NCBI GenBank assembly: GCA_963806455.1
Contig: CAWDXZ010000006.1
Coordinates: 434,001-498,000, forward strand
Length of the DNA stretch: 64,000 bases
Reading direction: 5' to 3'
Origin: Bog-756 sp963806455
Lineage (GTDB): Bacteria > Actinomycetota > Acidimicrobiia > Acidimicrobiales > RAAP-2
Shown here: positions 18,262 through 27,592 of the stretch, one piece after another
How the letters are laid out: each line of letters starts with the position of its first letter
Numbering within the stretch: the stretch's first letter is position 1
Translations under genes and position numbers: made by a program
The notes under the pieces: generated by a model
The model's database searches: none
Told to the model about the DNA's origin: nothing
Seen by the model: the letters and a program-made list of their open reading frames with translations, nothing else

Positions 18262-19488
18262 GTGGACCTCACCTACCCCGTGGAGACGGAGTCCTTCCGG
18301 GCCGAGATCCGCCACTGGCTGCAGGACAACCTGCCCGAGGGCTGGGGCACGCCGGGCTTCTCGATGACCCGCGAGGAGAAGAAGGCCTTCCATCGCGACT
18401 GGACCAAGAAGCTGTTCGACGGTGGATGGATCTGCGCCTCGTGGCCGAAGGAGTACGGCGGGAAGGGCCTCTCCCTGATGGAGTCGGTCGTCCTCAACGA
18501 GGAGTTCGCCCGGGCCGAGGCGCCGCTGCGGGCGGACTTCTTCGGAGACACCCTGGTCGGTCCGACCATCCTCCAGTGGGCCACCGAGGAGCAGAAGCAG
18601 ACGTTCATCCCCGGCATCCTCAACGGCACCATCGCCTGGTGCCAGGGTTTCTCGGAACCGGATGCCGGCAGCGACCTCGCCTCGCTCAAGACCAGGGCCG
18701 AGCTCGACGGTGACGAGTGGGTCGTCAACGGCCAGAAGGTGTGGACCACCCAGGCCCAGTTCGCCGACTACATCTTCCTCCTGGCCCGGACCGATCCCGA
18801 TGCCCCCAAGCACGCCGGCATCTCCTACCTGCTGGTGCCGATGAAACAGCCCGGCATCGAGGTGCGGCCCATCGAGCAGGTGGACGGGAGTGCCGACTTC
18901 AACGAGGTCTTCTTCACCAATGCCCGGTGCCCGAGGGGCAATGTCGTCGGCGGGGAGAACAACGGCTGGAAGGTGGCCATGACCACGCTGGGGTTCGAAC
19001 GGGGGTCCTCGGCCACGACCGGTCACCGCCGGTTCCAGCGAGAGCTCGACACCATCATCGCGATGGCCGAGACCTCCGGCCGTGTCCGTGACCCGCTCAT
19101 CCGGCAGCGGCTGGCCACGGCGTGGACCAAGGTCAAGATCATGCAGATCAACGGCTACCGCTCCCTGACCGACGCCCTCAACGGCACCCACCACGCCGCC
19201 GCCCTCGGCGCCTGCAACAAGATGTTCTGGTCCGAGTGCCACCAGGAGACGATGGACCTGGCCATGGACATCCTCGGGCTCGAGGGACAGGTCCTCACCG
19301 GCTCGCCGGCCGACGAGGTCGACGAGCGGCTCCGCCGTGGTCGGGACGACTACCCGGTCAGCGACCTGCAGGCTTCGTACTTCTTCTCGCGGTCCGAGAC
19401 GATCTGGGGGGGCACCGCCGAGATCCAGCGCAACATCGTGGGCGAGCGGGTGCTCGGCCTCCCGAAGGAGCCCAAGCCGGCCGCCTGA
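18262..19488 (+). CDS. Acyl-CoA dehydrogenase
   Basis: The 408-residue flavoprotein catalyses alpha-beta desaturation of an acyl-CoA. The family patterns WCQGFSEPDAGSDLASL (residues 124-140) and KVWTTQAQ (FAD and substrate contacts) are intact. The C-terminal helical domain ends in TIWGGTAEIQRNIVGERVLGLP, with the usual tail before the final Pro/Lys residues. The pattern resembles the large FadE group of actinobacteria, including steroid and branched-acyl enzymes. The substrate is not predictable. A GTG at 18262 is the start. It is divergent from the MgtE-like gene, about 94 bases away. Confidence 0.93.
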   Translation: MDLTYPVETESFRAEIRHWLQDNLPEGWGTPGFSMTREEKKAFHRDWTKKLFDGGWICASWPKEYGGKGLSLMESVVLNEEFARAEAPLRADFFGDTLVGPTILQWATEEQKQTFIPGILNGTIAWCQGFSEPDAGSDLASLKTRAELDGDEWVVNGQKVWTTQAQFADYIFLLARTDPDAPKHAGISYLLVPMKQPGIEVRPIEQVDGSADFNEVFFTNARCPRGNVVGGENNGWKVAMTTLGFERGSSATTGHRRFQRELDTIIAMAETSGRVRDPLIRQRLATAWTKVKIMQINGYRSLTDALNGTHHAAALGACNKMFWSECHQETMDLAMDILGLEGQVLTGSPADEVDERLRRGRDDYPVSDLQASYFFSRSETIWGGTAEIQRNIVGERVLGLPKEPKPAA

Positions 19489-19500
19489 ACGGCGGTCCGC

Positions 19501-20793
19501 TCAGGCGGCGTCGCTCGCCACCGCCTCGACGGCCCGGGCCTCGACGGCCCGGGCGGCCACCCCGGAGGGGTCGGCCCGTCGCCGGCCCGCCTCGTGCCGC
19601 CACATGAGCAGGCCGGCGGCGACGACGGTGGCCACCGCCCCGGTGAGGATGGCCACCCTCGGGCTGGACCACTGGGCGATGGCCCCCACCAGCGGGGCGC
19701 CGATCGGCGTGGTGCCGAGGAAGGCCATGGCATAGAGGGCCATCACCCGGCCCCGCATGGCCGGGTCGGCCCCCAGCTGGAGGCTGGCGTTGGCCGTGGC
19801 GATGAACCCGATGGAGGCCGCGCCCATCGCCACGATGAGCACCGAGGCCACGGCCAGGGTGGGGGCGCAGGCCACGGCGGCCATCAACCCGCCGAAGACC
19901 AGGGCCAGCACCTGCAGGAGCCGGGGCGTGGGCCGGGCCCGGTGGGCGGCGAGCAGGCCGCCGGTCACCGCCCCGAGCGCCATGCACGAGGTCAGCAGCG
20001 AGTAGGTGCCCACCCCCCCGTGGAAGGTCCCCTTGGCCAACAGCGCCAGCGTCACCGTGAAGTTGTAGGCCAGTACCCCGATCAGGGCGATGGCCAACAA
20101 CGTGTTGCGCAGGCCGGGGGTGCGCCACACGTAGCGGAAACCCTCCCGGATCTGGCCGGTGGCCCGCGACACCCGCTCGGTCGGATGCAACTCGTCCGTG
20201 CGCATCATCGCCAAACCGATGATGACGGCCACGTACGAGGCGGCGTTCACGAAGAAACAGGTCCCGAGACCGAAGATGGTGATGACCACACCCCCGATGG
20301 CGGGCCCGATGACCCGGGAGGCGTTCATGACCACGGTGTTGAGACTCACCGCATTGGGGAGGTCGTCCCGGCCGACCATCTCCATGATGAAGGTCTGGCG
20401 GGCGGGATTGTCGAACAGGTTGACCACCCCGAGGAGGGCGGCCAGCACGTAGACCTGCCAGAGATGAACCTGATCGGTCAGCACCAGGATGCCGAGCACC
20501 AAGGCGAGCAGGCCCCCGGCGCTCTGGGTCACGAACAGCAGGACCCGCTTGTTGACCCGGTCGGCGGTCAGACCACCGAAGGGGCCGAACAGCAGCATGG
20601 GCAGGAACTGGAGGCCGACCACGATGCCGAGGGCGACGCCGCTGCCGGTCAGGTGGAGGACCAACCAGGCCTGGGCGACGGTCTGCATCCATGTCCCCGA
20701 CACCGAGATGAGCTGGGCGGTGAAGTAGAGCCGGTAGTTCCGGATGCGGAGGGAGCGGAAGGTGCGGCGGCCGGCCGCCCACAGGGCGGTCAC
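19501..20793 (-). CDS. MFS transporter, EntS-like (MFS_3)
   Basis: The 430-residue protein has 12 predicted helices and matches the MFS_3/EntS group. It opens with FRSLRIRNYRLYFTAQLISVSGTWMQTVAQAWLV-type residues, and has the A-motif loop FGPFGGLTADRVNKR and DNPARQTFIMEMVG. Such proteins are proton-coupled exporters of drugs or siderophores. The GTG start overlaps the marR-like stop by 4 bases, so the regulator and transporter form one unit. The C-terminal 25 residues contain a duplicated Ala/Arg/Glu segment coded by a 15-base tandem repeat. Confidence 0.9.
   Translation of the reverse strand: MTALWAAGRRTFRSLRIRNYRLYFTAQLISVSGTWMQTVAQAWLVLHLTGSGVALGIVVGLQFLPMLLFGPFGGLTADRVNKRVLLFVTQSAGGLLALVLGILVLTDQVHLWQVYVLAALLGVVNLFDNPARQTFIMEMVGRDDLPNAVSLNTVVMNASRVIGPAIGGVVITIFGLGTCFFVNAASYVAVIIGLAMMRTDELHPTERVSRATGQIREGFRYVWRTPGLRNTLLAIALIGVLAYNFTVTLALLAKGTFHGGVGTYSLLTSCMALGAVTGGLLAAHRARPTPRLLQVLALVFGGLMAAVACAPTLAVASVLIVAMGAASIGFIATANASLQLGADPAMRGRVMALYAMAFLGTTPIGAPLVGAIAQWSSPRVAILTGAVATVVAAGLLMWRHEAGRRRADPSGVAARAVEARAVEAVASDAA
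19523..19552 (-). repeat. 15-base tandem repeat at the 3' end of the MFS gene
   Basis: Two exact copies of a 15-base unit (19523-19537, 19538-19552) encode the repeated ARAVE segment in the cytosolic tail of the transporter. It looks like a recent in-frame duplication. Confidence 0.75.
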
Positions 20794-21287
20794 GGCTCCT
20801 CCAGCGACGACAGCCGTTCGAGCAGCACGGTCAGGGCGGCCAGCGCCTCGCGGTCGTCGGGGTCCAGGCGTTGCAACTGGGCCGCCAGGTAGGCGTTCTT
20901 CCGCGACCGGCTCCGGCGGAGGACGCCTTCACCCTTGCCGGTGAGGGTGACCCGGGCCACCCGCCGGTCCTCGGGATCGGGCAGCCGGGAGACGTAGCCG
21001 ACTTCCTCGAGGGCGGCGACGATGCGAGTCATCGAGGGCGGCTGCACCGACTCCCGGGCGGCCAGTTCGCCGAGCGTGGGCGAGCCGAGCTGCCCGATGC
21101 TGGTGAGCGCCGAGGCCTGCGACTGGGTCAGCCCCCCGGCGGCATGCTGACGAAGCCGGCGGTGCAGCCGGGTCACGGCTACCCGCAGACGGGCGGCCAG
21201 TTCGGTCTCGACGGGGTCGGCCGGGCGGGCGGGTCGGGTCGCTCCGCTGCCGCCGGCGAGCGGCGTGGGGGCGGGGGCGGTGGTCAT
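20790..21287 (-). CDS. MarR-family transcriptional regulator
   Basis: The 165-residue protein has the winged-helix domain of MarR. The recognition region runs from LTQSQASALTSIGQLGSPTL through LAARESVQPPSMTRIVAALE, and the wing VSRLPDPEDRRVARVTLT carries the typical DxRxxxVxLT pattern. It is a dimeric repressor that usually releases DNA on binding a phenolic ligand. It precedes the MFS gene with a 4-base overlap and faces an imperfect palindrome just upstream of its own start. Autoregulation and control of the transporter are therefore likely. The divergent gene at 21371 may be regulated too. Confidence 0.93.
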   Translation of the reverse strand: MTTAPAPTPLAGGSGATRPARPADPVETELAARLRVAVTRLHRRLRQHAAGGLTQSQASALTSIGQLGSPTLGELAARESVQPPSMTRIVAALEEVGYVSRLPDPEDRRVARVTLTGKGEGVLRRSRSRKNAYLAAQLQRLDPDDREALAALTVLLERLSSLEEP

Positions 21288-21296
21288 GTCTCCATG

Positions 21297-21317
21297 TTAG
21301 TTAGTTTTGCTATCTAA
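21297..21317. promoter_or_regulatory. Probable MarR operator palindrome
   Basis: The arms TTAGTTAG (21297-21304) and CTATCTAA (21310-21317) are inverse complements at 7 of 8 positions around TTTTG. This AT-rich site stands out in GC-rich surroundings and lies 10-30 bases upstream of the marR-like start, between divergent genes. Its spacing fits MarR dimer binding and repression of the marR-MFS unit. Confidence 0.6.
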
Positions 21318-21370
21318 TGGAACGGGCGGCGACCGGTGCCTACTGGAACCGGGGTGAACGGTGCGCCCGG

Positions 21371-23443
21371 ATGGCCGCCTGGTGTGGTTACTACAGTCCG
21401 TCTGGTGAGTGGCAGCGGGCGCGGACCGTGACCGTCGGCCTCGGGGCCGGTCCCGCCCCCTCCCGGGTCGACAGCCGACCGGTCGAGGCCGGGGCCGGAA
21501 CGACGTCGACGGTGGTCGCCGAGGGCCGGACATGGGGGCCGGGTGGCCGTGCCGCCGCCCTCCATGCCGGGGTGTTCGCCCTCTACCTGGTGGTGGCCGT
21601 CGGGCTGTGGTGGCGGGTGTGGGTCACCGGTGACCCGTCGACGTCGATCACCAGCGGGTGGGGCGACCCCTCCCAGGAGGTGTGGTGGTTGGGCTGGACC
21701 CCCTGGGCCCTCCTGCACCTGCACAACCCGTTCTTCACCCACGCCATGAACGCCGGCATGGGCGGGGTCAACGGGCTGGCCAACCCGTCGGTCTACCTGC
21801 CGGCACTGGTGGTGGCCCCGATCACCCTGGTGGCCGGGCCGATCCTCTCGTTCAACGTGATGGCCACCGTCGTCCCCGCCTTCTCGGGGTGGTGCATGTT
21901 CGTGCTGTGCCGGCGACTGACCTCGTTCGTGCCCGGCCAGGTCGCAGCCGGCGCCCTCTGGGGGTTCTCGCCGTTCGTCGTGACCAACCTCCCGCTCGGC
22001 CATCTGAACCTGGTGACCGGGTACTTCCCGCCGCTGGCCGCCCTGGTCGTCGTCGACTTGATCTGTGGCCGCCGGAGCCCGGGACGTCTGCGGCGCCGGG
22101 CCGCCCGGGGAGTATCGGCGAGGCGCGAGGGCACCGAGCTCGGGCTGGCCCTGGCCGGGCTGATCATCAGCCAGTTCTTCGTCGGGACCGAGATGCTGGT
22201 CGACGCGGCCCTCGTCGGCGGCGTCGGCGCCCTGGCCATCGTGGTCCTGATGCCCGCCACCGTGTGGGCGGCGCGGCGGCGCCTCGCCACCGGGCTCGCC
22301 GTCGCCGGCGCGGCCTCGGCGACGGTGCTCGCCTACCCGGCGTGGTATGCCATCGCCGGGCCGTCCACGGTGAGCGGGGACATCTGGGGGGACAACGGCC
22401 TCGGGCTCGACGGGTCCACCGTGCTCCAGGCCGGCCCGCTGGTGCACCGCACCGGCGTGCTCACCGCCCTGGTCGGCTATCTCGGCCCGAGCGGCCCGAG
22501 CTATCTGTACCTCGGGATCCCACTGGTGGCGTTCCTGGTCATCTCGTCGGTGGTCTGGTACCGGCGCCGATCGGCCTGGGTCCTGGTGGCGACGGGCGCC
22601 GCGGCGTGGGCCCTCGCCCTCGGCCAGCCTCCGGGAGGCCCGACCCGGCCCTGGGGCCTCCTGAGGAAGATTCCCGTCTTCCAGAAGGTCCAGCCCCAGC
22701 GATTCGCCGACTTCGTCATGCTGTCCGCCGCCCTGCTCCTGGCCATCTCCCTGGACGGCTGGGCCCGCGCCCTGGGCCGCCCCCGGGGAAGGACCGGGCG
22801 CCACCGGTGGCCGGTGCCGGTCGTCCTGGCCGGGGTGGGCGTGGCCGTCCTCGTCCCGGTGACGGCCACCTACACCGTGTTCGTGGCGCATCCCCAGACC
22901 ATGCCGGACTGGTACCGGACATCGGCCCGGAACCTGCCCCAGGGCACCCGGGTGCTCACGGTCCCGTTACCCGTCCTCTTCCCCACCAGTGCCATGGAGT
23001 GGCAGGCCCGGGACGGGTTCCGCTTCGACATGATCGGGGGTTACGCCATCGTGCCGGGCAGGGACGGGCACACCGACTCGTTGCGCGCCCCGTTCCTCGG
23101 CGCCACGAGGGCGGTCCAGGACCTGTCGTTCGCCGAGGCCGACCTCCCGTCCTCGCCCAACGCCCAGACCCTGCAGGTGCGCCGCCAGCTGCAGCGCTGG
23201 GGGGTGGACGTCGTCGTCGTGTCGTCACCGACGCTCCGGCCCGCCTTCGCCTCCTCCTACCTCACGGCGGTGATCGGCCGCCCGCCCGCCTTCGTGCGGG
23301 GGGCATGGGTGTGGGTCGGGCTCGGGAGAGCACCGCCCCGGACGCTCACCGCCGGGGTCATGCGGGCCTGCGCCGCCGATGCGAGCCGGTCGCCGGACCC
23401 GATGGCCGGCCCGAACTGCGTGCTGAGCAGTACCCGCCCGTGA
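21371..23443 (+). CDS. Large polytopic membrane protein, GT-C-like paralogue A
   Basis: This protein of about 690 residues has about 10-12 helices and a soluble C-terminal part of about 170 residues. It is the most divergent of four paralogues in the window. The first extracytoplasmic loop reads TSGWGDPSQEVWW, with the conserved Asp but not the CGCG of the others. GFSPFVVTNLPLGHLNL, ISQFFVGTEML and RWGVDVVVVSSPTLRP match family blocks. An acidic residue in the first loop is typical of GT-C glycosyltransferases using lipid-linked sugars; the activity is inferred. The start is uncertain: the open frame begins at 21317 inside the operator, so I chose the ATG at 21371; a GTG at 21428 is possible. 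Confidence 0.75.
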   Translation: MAAWCGYYSPSGEWQRARTVTVGLGAGPAPSRVDSRPVEAGAGTTSTVVAEGRTWGPGGRAAALHAGVFALYLVVAVGLWWRVWVTGDPSTSITSGWGDPSQEVWWLGWTPWALLHLHNPFFTHAMNAGMGGVNGLANPSVYLPALVVAPITLVAGPILSFNVMATVVPAFSGWCMFVLCRRLTSFVPGQVAAGALWGFSPFVVTNLPLGHLNLVTGYFPPLAALVVVDLICGRRSPGRLRRRAARGVSARREGTELGLALAGLIISQFFVGTEMLVDAALVGGVGALAIVVLMPATVWAARRRLATGLAVAGAASATVLAYPAWYAIAGPSTVSGDIWGDNGLGLDGSTVLQAGPLVHRTGVLTALVGYLGPSGPSYLYLGIPLVAFLVISSVVWYRRRSAWVLVATGAAAWALALGQPPGGPTRPWGLLRKIPVFQKVQPQRFADFVMLSAALLLAISLDGWARALGRPRGRTGRHRWPVPVVLAGVGVAVLVPVTATYTVFVAHPQTMPDWYRTSARNLPQGTRVLTVPLPVLFPTSAMEWQARDGFRFDMIGGYAIVPGRDGHTDSLRAPFLGATRAVQDLSFAEADLPSSPNAQTLQVRRQLQRWGVDVVVVSSPTLRPAFASSYLTAVIGRPPAFVRGAWVWVGLGRAPPRTLTAGVMRACAADASRSPDPMAGPNCVLSSTRP

Positions 23444-23472
23444 TCCGGGCGACGACCGGGCCCGGGACGGCC

Positions 23473-23489
23473 GGCGCGGATCCCGCGCC
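23473..23489. terminator. Hairpin between convergent genes
   Basis: GGCGCGG (23473-23479) and CCGCGCC (23483-23489) pair perfectly around a 3-base loop, in the 64-base gap between convergent genes. A short pyrimidine-rich stretch follows on the plus strand. It is a plausible bidirectional terminator. Confidence 0.4.
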
Positions 23490-23507
23490 TCTACTTCATC
23501 GCCTTCT

Positions 23508-25541
23508 TCATCGCCCTCCCGCCGACCGGGCCGACAGCCCCAGCTGGGCCACCGTCGGCAGGATCCGAGGCTGGAGCCACTCCCCCCCCGGTTTGGAGAT
23601 GTGGATGCCGTCGGCCCACCGGACGGTGACCCCGTCGATCACCGACCGGAAATGACCCCCGGGGTCGAGCAGCCGGTGGAGATCCACCACGGTGACGACC
23701 CGGCTGTGCTGTCGGGCCACGTCGCCCACGATGTCGTTGAACTCGGTGACCCGGACGGGATCGTTCTCGGGATAGGTCGATCCGTTCGGTGCCTCTTGCG
23801 GGGGATCGATGTCAGGCATGGTGAACAGCACGACCTTGGCCCCCCGCGCCGAGAGCACGTCGACGACCTGGCCGATCTCCGCCCTCAGGTGCGCGTCCCA
23901 GGCCGGTTGGCCGATGTGCACGATGCGGCCGCCGTCCAGATGGTCGGTGATGTCCCAGCGGCCGACGAGGAGCCCCACCACGTCGGGATGATTGAGGTTG
24001 ACCTGATCGGCGAAGAAGGTCCGCCAGTCCTTGCAGGCCGACACCGGGGTGGTGATGTTGCCGTCGGCAATGCCCTGCAGGTCGTCCAGATCGCAGCCGA
24101 GGTCTCCGCGGTTGATGACCTGGACCCCGAAGCGCTCCACGCTCCCCAGCTGGAGGCCGACCCCCAGCGTGAGCGCCACCGAGTCGCCGAGGAGCAGGAA
24201 CCGCACCGGCTTGGTGGTGAAGGCCCCGGCGGCGGTGAGTGACTGGCGCTCGACGGCGGGCATCGAGTCGGCCACCCGCACGGCGGCCGTGGCGGGCACC
24301 ACGGTCCCGGCCACGACCACGGCCACGGTGGCCACCAGGAGGGCGGTGGCGGGGACGGCCGCCCGCAGGCTGCGCCAGAAGGTCCCGTACATGACCGGCC
24401 GCTCGACGAGGTAGTAGCTGGCGGCGGCGAGGCCGAGGGTGGCCGACAGGCGGACGGCGACCAGGGGGAGGCCGGTCCGCCCGGTCCGGGCGGCATCGAG
24501 GTACACGTAGACCGGGTAGTGCCAGAGGTAGGCGCCATAGGAGATGGTGCCGAGCCACACCATGGGCCGGCGGGACAGCCCCCAGGCGATGGGCCCCCGG
24601 GGCACGCACACCGCGGCCAGGATGAGGGCGGCGGCCGACAGGGCCGAGAGGAGGAACCCGCCCCGGTAGTCGAAGGCGGCCGTGCCGGTCTGGCCGTAGG
24701 TGAGGGCGAGGGTGCCGGCGAGGCCGAGGAGGCCGAGGAGGCCGAGGGCCGCCCCGGACCCCGCCGAGCGGGCGACCGGGGCCATCCCCTGGCGCCCCCG
24801 GCGCCGCTCCACCAGGGTCAGCCCACAGGCCAGGGTCGCCCCGACCAGGATGGACTGGGCGTGGGTGTCGGTGCCGAAGTAGAGCCGGGTGGTGTCGGCC
24901 CCCGGGTGGTAGAGCAGGGCCATCTCGGCCGCCGAGGCGAGGGCCCCGGCGGCCGACACCCAGAGCAGGGCCCGCAGGCCCCGGGCATAGGTCCGGGCCA
25001 GGGTCATCACGGCCAGGACCACCAGGGGCCAGACCAGGTAGAACTGCTCCTCGACGGCCAAGGACCAGGTGTGGGTGAGGGGGGACACCGCCCCCGTGGC
25101 CACGAAGTAGTTGCCCCGGCCGGCGATCTGGAACCAGTTGGAGAAGTAGAACAGGGCCGAGAGGGCGCTCATCCGGAAGTCGGGGTAGAGGCCGGCGGGC
25201 TCGGCGAAGCGCACCAGCACGGTGACGGCCACCAGCACCACCACCAGGGCGGGCAGCAGCCGCCGGGCCCGGCGCAGCCAGAAGGCCGACAGCTTGATCC
25301 GGCCCCGCCGGCCGTACTCGCCGACCAGCAGCCCGGTGATCAGGTAGCCGGAGAGGACGTAGAAGATGTCCAGGCTGAAGAAGCCCCCCCGGAGCCACCC
25401 CAGCCCGAAGTGGTAGCCCATGATGATGAGCAGGGCCAGCGCCCGCAGGCCGTCGAGGGCGGCGACCCGCTCCTGGCCGGTGGCCGACGAGGGGGCCCTC
25501 GGCACGGCCGGGTGCCGATCGGTCCGGCGGTCGACGTTCAC
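23508..25541 (-). CDS. Acyltransferase-3 membrane protein with SGNH domain
   Basis: The protein of about 677 residues has an acyltransferase-3 domain (LDGLRALALLIIMGYHFGLG near the N-terminus, SLAVEEQFYLVWPL). Its extracytoplasmic SGNH domain holds LLGDSVALTLGVGL and the Asp-His pair in WADGIHIS near the end. It would transfer acyl groups onto extracytoplasmic glycans. The GTG start at 25541 overlaps the stop of the preceding acyltransferase by 4 bases; the frame runs upstream to 25946 but reads only Arg/Pro/Gly-rich there. It is the last gene of the long minus-strand operon. It is closely related in layout to its upstream neighbour. Confidence 0.92.
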   Translation of the reverse strand: MNVDRRTDRHPAVPRAPSSATGQERVAALDGLRALALLIIMGYHFGLGWLRGGFFSLDIFYVLSGYLITGLLVGEYGRRGRIKLSAFWLRRARRLLPALVVVLVAVTVLVRFAEPAGLYPDFRMSALSALFYFSNWFQIAGRGNYFVATGAVSPLTHTWSLAVEEQFYLVWPLVVLAVMTLARTYARGLRALLWVSAAGALASAAEMALLYHPGADTTRLYFGTDTHAQSILVGATLACGLTLVERRRGRQGMAPVARSAGSGAALGLLGLLGLAGTLALTYGQTGTAAFDYRGGFLLSALSAAALILAAVCVPRGPIAWGLSRRPMVWLGTISYGAYLWHYPVYVYLDAARTGRTGLPLVAVRLSATLGLAAASYYLVERPVMYGTFWRSLRAAVPATALLVATVAVVVAGTVVPATAAVRVADSMPAVERQSLTAAGAFTTKPVRFLLLGDSVALTLGVGLQLGSVERFGVQVINRGDLGCDLDDLQGIADGNITTPVSACKDWRTFFADQVNLNHPDVVGLLVGRWDITDHLDGGRIVHIGQPAWDAHLRAEIGQVVDVLSARGAKVVLFTMPDIDPPQEAPNGSTYPENDPVRVTEFNDIVGDVARQHSRVVTVVDLHRLLDPGGHFRSVIDGVTVRWADGIHISKPGGEWLQPRILPTVAQLGLSARSAGGR

Positions 25542-27592
25542 GGGGTGCGAGCCTCCAGTCCCAACTCCGCGACCAGGGGGAGGATCGCCGGCTGGAGCAA
25601 CGTGCCGCCGGCGAAGGTGATGTGGATACCGTCGCTCCACCGCACGGCGAAGCCGCGCAGCTCTGCCTGATAGTGGCCGTCGGGGTCGAGGAGTCGATTG
25701 AGGTCGACCAGGGTGGCGGCGCTCCGGCGGCGGTCCGCAGCCTCCACGAGGAGGCGGTTGAACTCCTCGATGCGCGCTGGGTCGTTCTCCGGGAACATCG
25801 AGCCGTTGGCCGCCTCGGTCGGCGGGTCGATGAAGGGCATGGTGAACAACACGACGCGGGCGCCGTCCGACGAGAGGATGTCCACCGCCTGGTCGATCTC
25901 GGCGACGAGGTGCGCGTCCCAGGCCGGTTCCCCGACATGCGTCCACTGGCCGCCCCAGAGGTGGTCGCTCACCTCCCAGCGACCGATGAGCAGCCCGACC
26001 ACGTCGGGACGGAGCCGGTCGATGCCGGCGCGCCAGCCCGTCCTCCAGTCGGCGCAGCCCGGCGTGGGCGGATCGACGGTGCCGCTCAACCGCACCTCGA
26101 CGTCGTCGAGGTCACACCCGAGCGTCGCCCCGTCGTAGACGCGGACGCCGTAGTGCCTGACCGAATCGGCGGCCAGGCCGACACCGAGCGTGAGCGCCAC
26201 CGAGTCACCGACGATGGCAAGGCTGATCGGATGCCGGCCGAACGCACCGGCGGCCGCCAGCGACTGCCGCTCGGACGCGGGCAGCCCGATCCCCGACGTC
26301 ACGGCCGCCGACGGCGTGGCCGGCACCACGGTGGCCAGGAGCACCACGGCGACGGCGACGACGGCCGCCGCCGCCGTGGCGGCCGTCCCGCTCCGGCCCC
26401 GGAAGAGGCGACCGGTCCGGACCGGTTCCTCCAGGGCGTAGAACGAGACGGTGGCCGCCCCGAAGGTGGCGGCCAGCCGGGCGGCCAGGAGGCCCGGGCC
26501 GCTCAGCCCGGTGTGGGCATGGTCGATGACCAGGAAGAGGGGCCAGTGGTAGAGGTACAGCCCGTAGGAGATCCGGCCGACGAACACCAGCGGGGCGAGG
26601 GAGCAGAGCCGCGGCACTGCCGAGGTCGGCACGGTCACGCAGGTAAGGACGACCGCACCGGCGGCCACCGCCACCAGCAGGAAGCCACCCCGGTAGAGGA
26701 ACACGGCCTGTCCGGAGAGGGCGTGCCAGGCCCACACCAGGAAGAGCGCACCCACCAGCCCGGGCACCGACCACCACCGACGCTGGCGGAGCGTCATCAC
26801 CCACCGATCGGGCACGACGGCGAACGTGCTGCCCGCACCGGGTCCGACCGCACCGAGGAACGACCCGACCAGCAGGGCCTGGGCCCGGGTGTCGGTGCCG
26901 TAGTAGAGCCGGTCCACCGAGGCCCCGGCGGCCCACAGGGCGGCCATCAGGGCGGACGAGGCCACCGCCCCCGCCCCCGCCGCTAGGGCCAGCCGCGCCG
27001 CTCCCCACCGGCGGACCACGAAGAGGGCGACGATCGGCCAGATCAGGTAGTACTGCTCCTCCACCGCCAGCGACCAGGTGTGCAGTAGCGGCGACGGGGC
27101 GGCGGCCTGGTGGAAGTAGCCCTGGTCGGACAGGATGAAATGCCAGTTGGCCACGTAGCCCAGCGTCGAGAGCGCATCGGCGCGGAGCGAGGCCACGTCC
27201 ACCGTGCCGGCGAACACGGCGGCATAGGCGGCCACGCCGAGCACCAGGACGAACAGGGCGGGAAGGAGCCGACGGGCCCGCTGGGCCCAGAACCGGCCCA
27301 GCCTCACCGAGTGATCGGCGGCCAGCTCCCGGCAGAGCAGGGTGGTGATGAGGAAGCCCGACAGGACGAAGAACACGTCGACCCCGAGCAGCCCGCCACC
27401 CAACCAGCCGATGCCGAAGTGATAGAGGAGCACGGCCATGACGGCGAAGGCCCTGATGCCGTCGAGGGGGGCCAGCCGATGCTCGGGACCGGCGGCCGTC
27501 GGCGTCGACGGCACCTCGACGGCGGGGGCGGGAAGAGCCCGGCTGGACGGGGGGACGACGCTGGTCACGCCGCCACCGGCGGGGGGACTCAC
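25538..27592 (-). CDS. Acyltransferase-3 membrane protein with SGNH domain
   Basis: The protein of about 684 residues shares the domain order of the next gene. About ten helices begin LDGIRAFAVMAVLLYHFGIGW, followed by SLAVEEQYYLIWPI. Its SGNH domain has IVGDSVALTLGVGL and WSDGIHIT. The two neighbours share nearly identical SGNH blocks (for example GCDLDD), which suggests tandem duplication. A GTG at 27592 overlaps the upstream stop by 4 bases and is chosen as start; a GTG five codons later is also possible. The acyl acceptor is probably the glycan made by the adjacent membrane proteins (inference). Confidence 0.92.
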   Translation of the reverse strand: MSPPAGGGVTSVVPPSSRALPAPAVEVPSTPTAAGPEHRLAPLDGIRAFAVMAVLLYHFGIGWLGGGLLGVDVFFVLSGFLITTLLCRELAADHSVRLGRFWAQRARRLLPALFVLVLGVAAYAAVFAGTVDVASLRADALSTLGYVANWHFILSDQGYFHQAAAPSPLLHTWSLAVEEQYYLIWPIVALFVVRRWGAARLALAAGAGAVASSALMAALWAAGASVDRLYYGTDTRAQALLVGSFLGAVGPGAGSTFAVVPDRWVMTLRQRRWWSVPGLVGALFLVWAWHALSGQAVFLYRGGFLLVAVAAGAVVLTCVTVPTSAVPRLCSLAPLVFVGRISYGLYLYHWPLFLVIDHAHTGLSGPGLLAARLAATFGAATVSFYALEEPVRTGRLFRGRSGTAATAAAAVVAVAVVLLATVVPATPSAAVTSGIGLPASERQSLAAAGAFGRHPISLAIVGDSVALTLGVGLAADSVRHYGVRVYDGATLGCDLDDVEVRLSGTVDPPTPGCADWRTGWRAGIDRLRPDVVGLLIGRWEVSDHLWGGQWTHVGEPAWDAHLVAEIDQAVDILSSDGARVVLFTMPFIDPPTEAANGSMFPENDPARIEEFNRLLVEAADRRRSAATLVDLNRLLDPDGHYQAELRGFAVRWSDGIHITFAGGTLLQPAILPLVAELGLEARTP

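Noticed and set aside
1419..18713. Very long open frames opposite real genes (1419-4424 minus, 4213-7254 minus, 13983-18713 plus)
   Set aside because: They mirror well-supported genes on the other strand, are rich in Arg, Gly, Pro and His, and show no family motifs. Long antisense frames are expected at this GC content.
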